A DNA stretch of 64,000 nt from Nocardioides insulae DSM 17944 (GTDB lineage: Bacteria; Actinomycetota; Actinomycetes; Propionibacteriales; Nocardioidaceae), in contig NZ_AUGU01000016.1 in assembly GCF_000422825.1 (NCBI RefSeq), positions 124,001 to 188,000 of the forward strand, written 5' to 3'. The notes under the pieces were generated by a model. The model saw only the letters and a program-made list of their open reading frames with translations. It searched no databases and was not told where the DNA came from. How positions within the stretch are numbered: the stretch's first letter is position 1; each line of letters begins with the position of its first letter. Below, piece by piece: positions 17,188 through 27,044 of this stretch. The translations under genes were made by a program, and so were the position numbers.

Positions 17188-17402
17188 GGGCAACCCTTCC
17201 TGTGACGTGTGCGGCGAGGGTATCGGCGCGGTTCGGGCGAGCGGCCGCTCCTGCGGGGGTGTCCGACCGTGCCCTCGCCGTGCCGTCGGCATCGGGAAGG
17301 CCCGGGGCCGGGAGGTGGGCTCGCCCCTCCGTCAGGCCGTCGTCGTGCCACGGATGGCCGGATCGGGGAAAGGCCTCGCGGCGCGCAGCAGGCGGGAATG
17401 CC

Positions 17403-17819
17403 CTAGGGGTCCGCGTGCTCGCTGCGGCGAGGGCCCCGGTGCAGTGCGATGAAGTCGGTGAGGCCGGAGCGGACCAGGATCGCCCGGATCGGGCGGCTGG
17501 CCAGGGGGAGCACCTCTTCCACGCCGACGAAGTCCACCCCGACGACCTCGGCGGTGGCTCCGCGCCAGGTGACCTCGCCGCCACCGGACTGAAGGTTGCG
17601 CAACCAGTCGGTACGCCGCCCCCAGGGCAGCCCGATGATCAGGTCGGTGCCGCGGGTGGCAACCAGCGCGAGGGGCGTCGAGTAGGCCCTTCCGGACCTC
17701 CTGCCGCGGTGCTCGAGCCGCACCCAGCGCGGGGCATACCAGCGTCCGGAGAACCTCACCGCCACCAGGTTGAACCGTCGTGCGGCCGGTGGGGGGCGTC
17801 GCCGCGGCTCGTCCGCCAT
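17403..17819 (-). CDS. deazaflavin (F420)-dependent nitroreductase family protein
   Basis: 138 residues. The split-barrel fold is indicated by RWVRLEHRGRRSGRAYSTPL, ALVATRGTDLIIGLPWGRRTDWLRNLQ and GEVTWRGATAEV, the pattern of the mycobacterial Ddn/DUF385 group that uses F420H2 as hydride donor. Substrates of such small paralogues are usually unknown (quinones, enoates or nitro compounds). It lies between the hydrolase and phosphoglucomutase genes on the same strand, about 70 bases downstream of the latter. Its presence supports an actinobacterial host that makes F420. Confidence 0.8.
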   Translation of the reverse strand: MADEPRRRPPPAARRFNLVAVRFSGRWYAPRWVRLEHRGRRSGRAYSTPLALVATRGTDLIIGLPWGRRTDWLRNLQSGGGEVTWRGATAEVVGVDFVGVEEVLPLASRPIRAILVRSGLTDFIALHRGPRRSEHADP

Positions 17820-17888
17820 CTCCCGACCCTTGCCCGAGCACCGCCCGGCGTCAAGTGGGTCGGGGTCAGGTCCGACAGGCTCCGCGAC

Positions 17889-19544
<1,656 letters not shown>

Positions 19545-19610
19545 GGCCCCATCATGCCCATCAAGTGCCGCCCGGTCCTCCGGGTGGGGCTGCCTGGGGC
19601 CCGCCCCCGC

Positions 19611-19643
19611 CCGCTCTCGCCCGCTCTTGCCGGGCGAGAGCGG
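19611..19643 (-). terminator. terminator after the IPWP-repeat membrane protein gene
   Basis: A perfect 13-bp stem CCGCTCTCGCCCG with a 7-base loop, starting 4 bases past the stop codon at 19648 on the minus strand. It isolates the phosphoglucomutase gene downstream. Confidence 0.75.
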
Positions 19644-19647
19644 CGGT

Positions 19648-20475
19648 TCAGCGCGACCGGGAGTCGTCCTCGACTCCCGTGGTGGCCTCGGTGGTGGCCG
19701 CTTCGGTGTCCTCGGCATCCCCGGTGCGGCTGGCGTCCACTGTGGGTGAGGTCCGGGTCTCTGCGTCGGGGACGGAGGGACGGTGTTCGTGCTGGGTGCG
19801 GCGCCGCCGGATCTCAGCGCGGGCCACGAAGAACGCGACGATCACCGGGACGACGTACTTGGCGGTCTCCGCGAGGAAGGTGACCCATCCCGGCACGGCG
19901 ATGTCCGGTAGGTCCACCTCGGGCCACGGGATCGAGGGGAGATCGATCGAGGGCCAGGGGATCGAGGGCCAGGGGATCGCCGGGAGGTCGAAGGATGGCC
20001 ACGGGATCGCCAACGCGATCCGCCCGACCAGGAGGGTGATCAGGATGGGGAGCAGCACCCCGCCGGCCGCTCCCAGGGTCTCGCGGGCGGTGTAGAGCCG
20101 GGGGTGGGCGAGCATCCGTTCGCCGTAGGCCTCCGCCTTGGAACCGGCCTCGGGGTGCAGGTCGGTGCCGCCGATCCCGGCCAGCCCGGTGACACCCGAG
20201 GACGCACCTTCCGAGTCGGCCGGGAACACGGTGGCGCGACGGGGTGCGCCGAAGAGCGACATGCGCACGACGAGCCGGCCGTACGCCGGGTGCTCGAGCT
20301 TGGCCTTCTCCGCGGTCGTGGTCTTGTGCCCGGCATCCTGGCCGTCGACGAGCCAGAGGATGCGACGAGCGGTCGGGCCGTAGAGCTCCACCCGATGTGT
20401 GATGCCGCCGACCTCGCCCTCCCAGACCTGTAGGAGTGGCTTCCCCTCGAACTTGGTCTCGACTCCCTCGCTCAC
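19648..20475 (-). CDS. hypothetical membrane protein with IPWPS repeats
   Basis: 275 residues from a GTG at 20475; longer starts at 20511 and 20532 exist. The N-terminal 110 residues are soluble-looking (KPLLQVWEGEVGGITHRVELYG). A hydrophobic segment (GGVLLPILITLLVGRIALA) comes next. Then follows an extraordinary run of tryptophan-proline repeats: IPWPSFDLPA, IPWPS, IPWPSIDLPS, IPWPEVDLP. A second hydrophobic helix (FLAETAKYVVPVIVAFFVA) and a charged tail complete it. The repeats thus sit between two membrane helices. No function is known to me; the repeat may form a rigid extracytoplasmic hairpin. A TAGTGT box 7 bases before the GTG suggests a leaderless mRNA. Confidence 0.7.
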   Translation of the reverse strand: MSEGVETKFEGKPLLQVWEGEVGGITHRVELYGPTARRILWLVDGQDAGHKTTTAEKAKLEHPAYGRLVVRMSLFGAPRRATVFPADSEGASSGVTGLAGIGGTDLHPEAGSKAEAYGERMLAHPRLYTARETLGAAGGVLLPILITLLVGRIALAIPWPSFDLPAIPWPSIPWPSIDLPSIPWPEVDLPDIAVPGWVTFLAETAKYVVPVIVAFFVARAEIRRRRTQHEHRPSVPDAETRTSPTVDASRTGDAEDTEAATTEATTGVEDDSRSR

Positions 20476-20482
20476 CCGATCG

Positions 20483-20488
20483 ACACTA
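20483..20488 (-). promoter_or_regulatory. -10 box for a leaderless start (IPWP protein)
   Basis: On the minus strand, TAGTGT (TANNNT type) stands 7 bases before the GTG at 20475. No ribosome binding site is visible. This geometry is typical of leaderless transcripts in actinobacteria and is the reason for choosing that start. Confidence 0.5.
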
Positions 20489-20590
20489 GCCAGGCGTTCG
20501 CCCTGGCCCATCGTGCTGGAGTATCGGTCCACCCCTACTTCGGTCGCGACCTGAACAGGGTGGGTCTGGGCTGGGTGGGTCTGGGGTCGG

Positions 20591-21502
20591 TCAGGGGTAG
20601 GAGAGGCCGGTGGCGGATTCGGAGATCTCCCAGAGTCGCAACTGGGCGTGCCGGTCGTGGGAGAGCCTGCTGCTGCGGGCCACCACCGCCGGGCCGTGCC
20701 TGCCCCCCGAACCCGACGGACCGCAGAAGGTACCGCCGGGCAGCCGGGCGGCCGCCGCCATCAGGATCGGCCAGGCACCCTGCTCGGCGGACTGTCCGAG
20801 GGCGGCGGTGAAGGTACCGATCAACCTGGACGCTGGCCCGTTGCTGACCAGCGCGGTTCGGGCGACCCCTGGGTGGGCCGCCGTCGCCCTGACCGCGCGA
20901 CCGGCGAGGCGGAGACGGCGCTCGAGCTCGTAGGTGAACAGCAGGTTGGCCAGCTTGGAGGCCGCGTAGGCGCGCCACGGGGAGACGCGCGGAGGCTGGG
21001 TAGGGTCGCCCAGCGGCGCCCGCCGGGCGAACCGGTGCAGGTCCGAACTGACCATGACGACCCGTCCGTCCTGACTCAGTTCGAGCTGGGGGAGTAGGAG
21101 TCCGGTGAGGAGGAACGGCCCCAGGTGGTTGGTGGCCAGTTGGAGGTCGAACCCGTCGACGCTGCGCGGATGACCCGGCGGTGCCATCAGTCCGGCGTTG
21201 TTGACCAGAACGTCGATCGGGCCGAACTCGACCGCCCGATCGGCCGCCCGGCGTACCGATGCCAGTGAGGCGAGATCCACGGTGAGCATGAGCAGGTCGG
21301 CGTCGGGCACCTGCGCGGTGATCGCCGCGGCGGTGTCCTCGAGCTTGGTGGAGCTGCGACCGGCCAGGATGACGCGGGCCTGCCTGCGGGCCAGTTCGAG
21401 CGCGACCTGGTGCCCGAGGCTGCCGACCGTGGTGCCGGTGACGAGCACCTGGCGGCCGCTCTGGTCCTCCAGGTCCGCTGTGGTCCAGGGGTCGGTGCGC
21501 AT
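20591..21502 (-). CDS. short-chain dehydrogenase/reductase
   Basis: 303 residues from ATG 21502 (a GTG at 21517 is an alternative). The nucleotide loop is atypical: TGTTVGSLG instead of TGxxxGIG. NNAG (DVLVNNAGLMAPP), the active-site Ser (VVMVSSDLHRF) and the YAASK catalytic pair are intact, and ATNHLGPFLLT is typical of the retinol-dehydrogenase/WW-oxidoreductase-like SDRs. It should use NAD(P)H to reduce or oxidise a small alcohol or carbonyl. It follows the MDMPI-family gene by 40 bases on the same strand, so they are probably co-transcribed. Substrate unknown. Confidence 0.82.
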   Translation of the reverse strand: MRTDPWTTADLEDQSGRQVLVTGTTVGSLGHQVALELARRQARVILAGRSSTKLEDTAAAITAQVPDADLLMLTVDLASLASVRRAADRAVEFGPIDVLVNNAGLMAPPGHPRSVDGFDLQLATNHLGPFLLTGLLLPQLELSQDGRVVMVSSDLHRFARRAPLGDPTQPPRVSPWRAYAASKLANLLFTYELERRLRLAGRAVRATAAHPGVARTALVSNGPASRLIGTFTAALGQSAEQGAWPILMAAAARLPGGTFCGPSGSGGRHGPAVVARSSRLSHDRHAQLRLWEISESATGLSYP

Positions 21503-21542
21503 GCTCACTGCTCCCACGGTTCCGGGGTCGGGACGTCGGTGC

Positions 21543-22379
21543 TCACGGCACGACGTTCATCCCGGCGACGACCCGCCGACCGAGATCCTGATCGCCCTCG
21601 ATGACCACCCGGTCGGGGGCCACCTCGCCACGCCCACCGGCCAGCCGGACGAAGCTCTCCCGGTCGGTCCTCAGCGTGACCGTCGGATCGGACGGGATGC
21701 CGCGGGTGGGACGGGCTCGGCCGTCGTCCTCGATCTGGACGGCGGTGGGGTGGTCGTCGACGACCAGCACGAGACTCTGGCCCGGCCCGCCGCCGGCACG
21801 CTTGACCAGCACCATCCCGAGGCTGCCACGAAGGTACGACGTCACATGGTCGCCCGGCCCCGAGTGCAGGTGTCCCGGCCGGCAGACGGCGCGACGGATG
21901 TCCTGCTCGTGCATCCACAGGTCGAAGGGGCGGTTCCTGAGCAGGGTGCGCATGTCCCAGCCGAGCGCGGAGCCGAAGTGTCCGGTCGCCGGTGCCGACG
22001 GGTCGGCCGGGGGATCGGACCGGAGAGCGGCGTACCGCTCCTCGACGGCCCCGCGGAGTTCCGCGATGATCTCGGCCGGCATGAGGTCGCGGCGGTTGAC
22101 CACCCCGGTCTCGGTGCTTCGCCCCATCGCGTTGGTGACGTGGGCGGGCTCGCCGATGTCGACGGTGGGCTCGGTGCGGCCCAGCGTGCTCGACTCGATG
22201 TGGGCGCAGTGCGACGCGACCGCCTTGACGTCCCACCCCGGCAGGTCGGTGGCCGCGCCCCACTCCGACTCGGGCAACTCGCCGAGGAGCTCCACTACGT
22301 CGCTCGCCGCCTGCCGCCAGATCTCCACCAGCTGCCACAGCTGGGGGTCGGCTCCTGTCGGGATGGTGTCCTCAGTCAC
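21543..22379 (-). CDS. maleylpyruvate isomerase N-terminal (MDMPI/DinB-fold) family protein
   Basis: 278 residues from a GTG at 22379. The N-terminal helical-bundle signature reads WQLVEIWRQAASDVVELLGEL...WGAATDLPGWDVKAVASHCAHIE, with the DxPGWxVxxxxxHxxxxE pattern of the actinobacterial TIGR03083 family. WMHEQDIRRAV supplies further putative metal ligands. The C-terminal part resembles the SCP2-like domain found in these proteins. The founding member is a mycothiol-dependent maleylpyruvate isomerase; most homologues have no tested function, so isomerase activity should not be assumed. It is the first gene of a likely pair with the SDR. Confidence 0.75.
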   Translation of the reverse strand: MTEDTIPTGADPQLWQLVEIWRQAASDVVELLGELPESEWGAATDLPGWDVKAVASHCAHIESSTLGRTEPTVDIGEPAHVTNAMGRSTETGVVNRRDLMPAEIIAELRGAVEERYAALRSDPPADPSAPATGHFGSALGWDMRTLLRNRPFDLWMHEQDIRRAVCRPGHLHSGPGDHVTSYLRGSLGMVLVKRAGGGPGQSLVLVVDDHPTAVQIEDDGRARPTRGIPSDPTVTLRTDRESFVRLAGGRGEVAPDRVVIEGDQDLGRRVVAGMNVVP

Positions 22380-22421
22380 GCGGCCACCTTAGCGACCGTT
22401 CAGTGGGGTGTCAGGGGGGCA

Positions 22422-22515
22422 GACGTTTCCCCGGTCCACCGGGGAAAGGTGCGCTTTCCGGCCGAAGATCGGCCAAATACCGCAACTCTTCCCTGGGTCG
22501 TGTGACGCGAGAGGC
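22422..22515 (+). repeat. dispersed double-hairpin intergenic repeat, copy D
   Basis: The first hairpin is perfect over 10 bp: TTTCCCCGGT, loop CC, ACCGGGGAAA (22426-22447). The second retains only the GGCCGA core around AGA; its outer stem has decayed. The tail CTGGGTCGTGTGACGCGAG resembles copy A. Unlike the others it lies between two genes on the same strand, past the 3' end of the LysE gene and upstream of the MDMPI gene. Confidence 0.8.
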
Positions 22516-22537
22516 GCAGGTGGTCCGGCGCGACACC

Positions 22538-23134
22538 TCAGCCGAGTGCGAGTTTGGTGGCGATCGCCAGCATGGTCAGGCCGATGACGACGTCGAGCAC
22601 CTGCCAGGCACGCGGGGTGGCGAGCACGGGGGAGAGCAGGCGGGCGCCGTACCCGAGGGCCGCGAACCAGGCCATGCTGGCGGCGATCAGCCCGACCGCG
22701 AAGGTCCAGCGTCCGTCGGGGCCGTAGCTGTTGGCGAGGACGCCGTAGATAGCGATGTCGACGTACAGGTGTGGGTTGAGCCAGGTGAGCGCGGCCGCCC
22801 GGCCGAGCGCGCCCCCGCGGGTGACCTCCTCGCCGCCCGCCGCGGTGAGGGAGGTACGCCGGGTGGCCCGCCGCAGGCACATCACGCCGTAGGTGACCAG
22901 GAAGACCACGCCGCCCCAGCGCACGACCTCCAGCAGCCAGCCGGCCCGGTCGACCACCGCGCCGACGCCACCGACCCCGAGTGAGATGAGCACCAGGTCG
23001 GAGAGTGCGCAGAAGAGGACCACGACACCGACGTGCGAGCGGAGGAGTCCCTGACGCAGGACGTAGGCGTTCTGCGCGCCCACGGCGACGATCACGGAGA
23101 GGCCGGTCAGGAGGCCGGCGGAGGCAGCGGTCAC
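22538..23134 (-). CDS. LysE/ArgO family amino acid exporter
   Basis: 198 residues with about six hydrophobic segments. The N-terminal GLSVIVAVGAQNAYVLRQGL (GAQNAxVLxQG) and the mid-protein TWLNPHLYVD are signature sequences of LysE/ArgO, which exports basic amino acids (lysine, arginine, canavanine) in exchange for protons. The start is GTG at 23134. A LysG/ArgP-type activator gene diverges 79 bases away, the classical LysE-LysG arrangement of Corynebacterium, where export is induced by the basic amino acid itself. Confidence 0.9.
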   Translation of the reverse strand: MTAASAGLLTGLSVIVAVGAQNAYVLRQGLLRSHVGVVVLFCALSDLVLISLGVGGVGAVVDRAGWLLEVVRWGGVVFLVTYGVMCLRRATRRTSLTAAGGEEVTRGGALGRAAALTWLNPHLYVDIAIYGVLANSYGPDGRWTFAVGLIAASMAWFAALGYGARLLSPVLATPRAWQVLDVVIGLTMLAIATKLALG

Positions 23135-23180
23135 GGCTACGATCCTGCCCCGGAAGGCGGATGCAGTCCAACGAAGGTTT

Positions 23181-23204
23181 CTTCAATATCTGAAGTAGTG
23201 CTTC
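23181..23204. promoter_or_regulatory. overlapping inverted repeats in the lysE-lysG intergenic region
   Basis: CTTCAATATCTGAAG (23181-23195, arms CTTCA/TGAAG) overlaps GAAGTAGTGCTTC (23192-23204, arms GAAG/CTTC). The repeats sit just before the regulator's ATG in an AT-rich stretch. They resemble T-N11-A LysR-type sites and are the best candidate for the LysG binding site. Confidence 0.55.
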
Positions 23205-23213
23205 ACTCAGACG

Positions 23214-24083
23214 ATGCGCTTCGAACCGGCCCATCTGGAGACCCTCCTGACCATCGTCGAGACGGGCAGTTTCGATGCGGCAGCGCGGGCGATGCACGTC
23301 ACCCCGAGCGCGGTCAGTCAGCGTGTCCGTGCCCTCGAGGGGACCGCCGGCCAGGTCCTCCTGCGGCGTACGACGCCTGCCACGGCCACCCCGGCGGCCG
23401 ACCCGCTCCTGCGGCTCGGGCGGCAGCTCCGGGTACTGAGCGCCGAGGCTGCTGCGGCCGTGCCCGGCGCCGGTGATGCGGTCGTCGAGCTGCCGGTCGC
23501 GGTCAACGCGGACTCGCTGGCGACCTGGTTCCGGGAGGTGCTGGGCGAGGTCGCCGGCTGGGACGGGGTGGCGCTGCGGTTGGCGGTCGAGGACCAGGCC
23601 TACTCGCACGACCTGCTGCGCCGGGGTGAGGCCCTCGGTGCGATCACCAGTGAGCCGCGGCCGGTTCAGGGCTGCGTGGTCGAGCCGCTGGGCAGCCTGC
23701 GTTACACCCCGGCGGCCGCCCCGGCCCTGATCGAGCGCTACCAGCGGGGTCGCGGGGTCGACTGGGCCGCGATGCCGGTGGTGGTGTTCAACGAGAAGGA
23801 CCACCTCCAGGACCAGGCGTTGGCCGAGCGCGGAGTCGCCCGGCCGGCGGTGGTGCATCGGGTGCCGAGCACGGCCGACTTCAATGAGGCGGTACGCCGC
23901 GGTCTCGGCTGGGGGATGATCCTCGATCCGGAGCTGAGCACCGGGGAGTTCCGGCGACTGCCGGGCGGCCGCCCGGTGCGGGTGCCGCTGCACTGGCAGC
24001 GCTGGCGGCTGGACTCCCCGATCCTGGGGCGGCTCTCCGACGCCGTACGCCGCGCTGCCCGGGCCGGCCTGGTGGGCAGATGA
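23214..24083 (+). CDS. LysR family regulator, LysG/ArgP type
   Basis: 289 residues. The N-terminal winged helix-turn-helix begins FEPAHLETLLTIVETGSFDAAARAMHVTPSAVSQRVRALEG, and the effector domain includes VNADSLATWF, diagnostic of the ArgP/LysG group that senses lysine or arginine. GAITSEPRPVQGC and LRYTPAAAP are also typical of ArgP. It diverges from the LysE exporter and should activate it when basic amino acids accumulate. A terminator hairpin follows at 24086. Confidence 0.88.
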   Translation: MRFEPAHLETLLTIVETGSFDAAARAMHVTPSAVSQRVRALEGTAGQVLLRRTTPATATPAADPLLRLGRQLRVLSAEAAAAVPGAGDAVVELPVAVNADSLATWFREVLGEVAGWDGVALRLAVEDQAYSHDLLRRGEALGAITSEPRPVQGCVVEPLGSLRYTPAAAPALIERYQRGRGVDWAAMPVVVFNEKDHLQDQALAERGVARPAVVHRVPSTADFNEAVRRGLGWGMILDPELSTGEFRRLPGGRPVRVPLHWQRWRLDSPILGRLSDAVRRAARAGLVGR

Positions 24084-24085
24084 CG

Positions 24086-24122
24086 GCACCCGGCCCGACC
24101 GTCGGAGGGTCGAACCGGGTGC
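24086..24122. terminator. bidirectional terminator between LysG and acyl-CoA dehydrogenase genes
   Basis: The outer stem GCACCCGG/CCGGGTGC (8 bp) encloses an inner CGACC/GGTCG stem. It lies between the LysG stop (24083) and the convergent dehydrogenase stop (24135). Confidence 0.7.
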
Positions 24123-24134
24123 GGTGTGGGTGGA

Positions 24135-26009
24135 TCAGAACGCGCTCTCCGGGAGATCCATCAGGCTGTTGTCCACCGAGGCGGCGATCGCCCGCTCCGC
24201 GGTGATCTTCGGCAGCACGGTGGCGGCGAAGAAGCGGGCCGCGGCGACCTTGCCCTCGTAGAAGTCCTTGTCCTTGCCGTGGGCGGCGTCCCCACCGAGC
24301 GCGACCAGGGCGATCTCGGCGGAGCGGAGCAGCAGCCAGGCGCAGACCACGTCGCCGAGGACCATCAGCAGGCGGGAGGTGTTCTGCGCGACCTTGTACA
24401 GGTTGCGCGGGTCCTGCTGGCCGGCCATCAGGTCGTTGAACATGTGCGCCGTGATCGCCTCGACGTCGCGCAGGGCCGTGGCGAGCAGTTCCCGCTCGAC
24501 CTTGAGCTGACCGTTGCCGCCCTCGGCGTCCAGGAACTTCTTGATCTCGCCCTGCACGTGCGCCAGTGCCGCGCCCTGGTTCTTCACGATCTTGCGGAAG
24601 AACAGGTCCTGGCCCTGGATCGCGGTCGTGCCCTCGTAGAGGGTGTCGATCTTCGCGTCGCGGACGTACTGCTCGATCGGGTACTCCTGGAGGAAGCCGG
24701 AGCCGCCGAAGGTCTGCAGCGACTCGGTGCCGAGCAGCACCCACGAGCGCTCCGACCCGTAGCCCTTGACGATCGGGAGCAGCAGGTCGTTGACGCCCTC
24801 GGCGAGCAGACGCTGCTCGGTGCCGGCCTCGGACATCTGCACCTCGTCCTGCCAGGAGGCGCAGTAGAGCACCAGCGAACGCATCCCCTCGGCGAAGGCC
24901 TTCTGCGTCATCAGCGAGCGGCGTACGTCGGGGTGGTGGGTGATCGTGACCCGCGCGGCGTCCTTGGCCGGGTCGGTCAGGTCGGCGCCCTGCACCCGCT
25001 CCTTGGCGTACTCGAGCGCGTTCAGATAGCCGGTCGAGAGCGTGGCGATGGCCTTGGTGCCGACCATCATCCGGGCGTTCTCGATGACGTCGAACATCTG
25101 CCGGATGCCGTCGTGCACCTCGCCGAGCAGCCAGCCCCGGGCGGCCTCGCCGCCGCCGACCTGCGGGTCACCGAAGGTCAGCTCGCAGGTGTTGGAGACC
25201 TTGATGCCCATCTTGTGCTCGACGTTGGTGACGTAGACGCCGTTGCGCTCGCCGCTGAGCTCACCACTGTGGTGGTCGAAGTGGAACTTGGGCACCAGGA
25301 ACAGGGAGAGGCCCTTGGTGCCGGGCCCGCCTGCGCCCTCGACGCCTTCGGGGCGGGCCAGCACGAGGTGCATGATGTTCTCGCTCATGTCGTGCTCGGC
25401 GCTGGTGATGAACCGCTTGACGCCGGTGATGCTCCACGACCCGTCCTCGTTCGGCGTGGCCTTGCTCCGGCCGGCACCGACATCGGAGCCGGCGTCCGGC
25501 TCGGTGAGCACCATGGTGGCGCCCCACTGACGCTCGACCATGAGTTCGGCGATACGCCGGTCGCGCTCGGTGCCGTTGCGGTAGACGACGCCGGCGAAGG
25601 ACGGTCCTGCGCCGTACATCCAGATGGCGGGGTTGGCGCCGAGCAGCAGCTCGGCGGTGGCCCAGACCAGGGTCGAGGGGGCGGCGGTGCCGCCGAGGGC
25701 CGGCTCGGTCTGGAGGCTCCAGAAGCCCGAGTCCATCCAGGTGGCGTAACTCTTCTTGAACGACTCGGGGATCGGCGCGGTGTTCGTCGCGGGGTCGAAG
25801 ACAGGCGGATTGCGGTCGGCGTCCTCGAAGGAAGCGGCCAGATCCTCCCGGGAGATCCGGTCCACCTCGCCGATGATCTCGCGGGCGGTCTCGACGTCGA
25901 GCTCCTCGAACGGGCCGGTGCCGAGGACCCGGTCGCGGCCGAGCAGTTCGAACAGGTTGAACTCGATGTCGCGCAGGTTGCTCTGGTAGTGGCTCACTGC
26001 TCCACTCAT
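24135..26009 (-). CDS. acyl-CoA dehydrogenase, large FadE5-like type
   Basis: 624 residues (or 620 from the GTG at 25997, giving the family-typical N-terminus [19 protein letters not shown]). Central motifs: [47 protein letters not shown] and [17 protein letters not shown]. The catalytic Glu is in [23 protein letters not shown]-terminal helical extension follows. This matches mycobacterial FadE5 (Rv0244c), a broad-chain-length acyl-CoA dehydrogenase of beta-oxidation. It is transcribed alone. The upstream region has an 8-bp inverted repeat that may bind a fatty-acid regulator. Ribosome-binding evidence does not clearly settle the start. Confidence 0.9.
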   Translation of the reverse strand: MSGAVSHYQSNLRDIEFNLFELLGRDRVLGTGPFEELDVETAREIIGEVDRISREDLAASFEDADRNPPVFDPATNTAPIPESFKKSYATWMDSGFWSLQTEPALGGTAAPSTLVWATAELLLGANPAIWMYGAGPSFAGVVYRNGTERDRRIAELMVERQWGATMVLTEPDAGSDVGAGRSKATPNEDGSWSITGVKRFITSAEHDMSENIMHLVLARPEGVEGAGGPGTKGLSLFLVPKFHFDHHSGELSGERNGVYVTNVEHKMGIKVSNTCELTFGDPQVGGGEAARGWLLGEVHDGIRQMFDVIENARMMVGTKAIATLSTGYLNALEYAKERVQGADLTDPAKDAARVTITHHPDVRRSLMTQKAFAEGMRSLVLYCASWQDEVQMSEAGTEQRLLAEGVNDLLLPIVKGYGSERSWVLLGTESLQTFGGSGFLQEYPIEQYVRDAKIDTLYEGTTAIQGQDLFFRKIVKNQGAALAHVQGEIKKFLDAEGGNGQLKVERELLATALRDVEAITAHMFNDLMAGQQDPRNLYKVAQNTSRLLMVLGDVVCAWLLLRSAEIALVALGGDAAHGKDKDFYEGKVAAARFFAATVLPKITAERAIAASVDNSLMDLPESAF

Positions 26010-26058
26010 CCTTCGTGTGTCGGGGCGGGGCGCCGGGCGCCGGATCCAGGGACGCGTG

Positions 26059-26093
26059 GAAGTTACCAGCGCGTGCTACTTCTCAGTAACTTC
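26059..26093. promoter_or_regulatory. inverted repeat upstream of the FadE5-like gene
   Basis: GAAGTTAC (26059-26066) and GTAACTTC (26086-26093) are perfect 8-bp inverted arms separated by 19 bases. Inside lies TACTTCTCAGTA, itself a 4+4 palindrome. The site is 50-85 bases upstream of the dehydrogenase start, in a locally AT-rich patch. A regulator of the TetR/FadR kind is plausible; none is encoded next to it. Confidence 0.45.
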
Positions 26094-26233
26094 GATGATA
26101 CGAAGCCGCCCGGCCGCTCGCAAGAGCGGCATCAGCGACGCGGGTCACCACCGGCAGGGATGGTGGGTGGACTCGACGCAGACCCGCGCGTGCGCGGCCG
26201 CGACCGGAAGGACCCGGTCATCGGTCGCGAACC

Positions 26234-26866
26234 TCAGGCCTGCAGGTGACGGGCCGCCCAGTCCACCAGCGGCGTGAGCCGACGCCAGTCCGCGCGGACG
26301 ACCTCGACGAGTTCGGCGGTGTGGATCACCGGCTCGAAGCCCAGGTCGCGCCCCGCCGTGAGGGAGCGGTGCCGGAGCAGATCGAGACGGGGGTGGTCCG
26401 CGTCGTACCCGCGTGGCTTGGTCTTCAGCCGGTCGCCACCGATATCGAAGCCAGCGCGGCGTAGCCGGTCGAGCAGCCGCTCGAGCTCGGCGCCGTAGGT
26501 GTCGTGCGCCGCCGCGGCCCGGTACGCCGCCAGCCGGGCCGGGGGAGCGTGGTAGAAACCGCCTCCGAGGCGGACGCCGCGGGGCGAGACGTCGACGTAG
26601 TAGCCGGTCGCCTCGGCGACCCGCACGAACGCGCCCTGATGGGTCTTGTACGGCGTCTTGTCCTTGGCGAAGCGGACGTCGCGGTAGGGCCGGAACACCT
26701 TGGCGGTGCCGAACTCGGCGGCCAGCGCGTCGGTGAGCTCGACCATCGGCGCCCGGACGCTCTCCTCGTAGACGTGCTTGTGGGCCGCCCAGAACGCCTT
26801 GGTGTTGTCCACTTCGAGGTCGTCGTAGAAGTCGAGTGCGGCGACGGGGAATCCGGTGAAGCTCAC
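26234..26866 (-). CDS. DUF2461 family protein
   Basis: 210 residues from a GTG at 26866. The N-terminal FTGFPVAALDFYDDLEVDNTKAFWAAHKHVYEESVRAPM, then VFRPYRDVRFAKDKTPYKTHQGAF and YYVDVSPRGVRLGGGFYHAP, are characteristic of the DUF2461 (TIGR02453) family, whose function is unknown. Conserved Asn/Trp (NTKAFW) and Arg-Asp (RDVRFAKDKTPYK) residues are intact. A TACCCT box lies 6 bases before the GTG with no ribosome binding site, suggesting a leaderless transcript. Confidence 0.82.
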   Translation of the reverse strand: MSFTGFPVAALDFYDDLEVDNTKAFWAAHKHVYEESVRAPMVELTDALAAEFGTAKVFRPYRDVRFAKDKTPYKTHQGAFVRVAEATGYYVDVSPRGVRLGGGFYHAPPARLAAYRAAAAHDTYGAELERLLDRLRRAGFDIGGDRLKTKPRGYDADHPRLDLLRHRSLTAGRDLGFEPVIHTAELVEVVRADWRRLTPLVDWAARHLQA

Positions 26867-26872
26867 CCGGCC

Positions 26873-26878
26873 AGGGTA
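26873..26878 (-). promoter_or_regulatory. -10 box for a leaderless start (DUF2461 gene)
   Basis: TACCCT on the minus strand is followed by 6 bases and the GTG at 26866, placing transcription initiation at or next to the start codon. Confidence 0.4.
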
Positions 26879-27044
26879 GGCAGGGGCCGAGGAAGGTGCC
26901 GCCGTGACCCGGGGCCCGCTGCTCCTCTGCCGACGTCGGGCGCGAAAATCGGGCCGCCCATCGGCGTGGCCGGGGTTACCGTGGCGGGTGCCGACGGCCG
27001 TCGGACGGACGGGTGGTCGGACGAGACAGGGAAGGGAGAAGAAG

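Noticed and set aside
24126..26249. 707-codon plus-strand open frame
   Set aside because: Antisense to the FadE5-like dehydrogenase; no recognisable domain.
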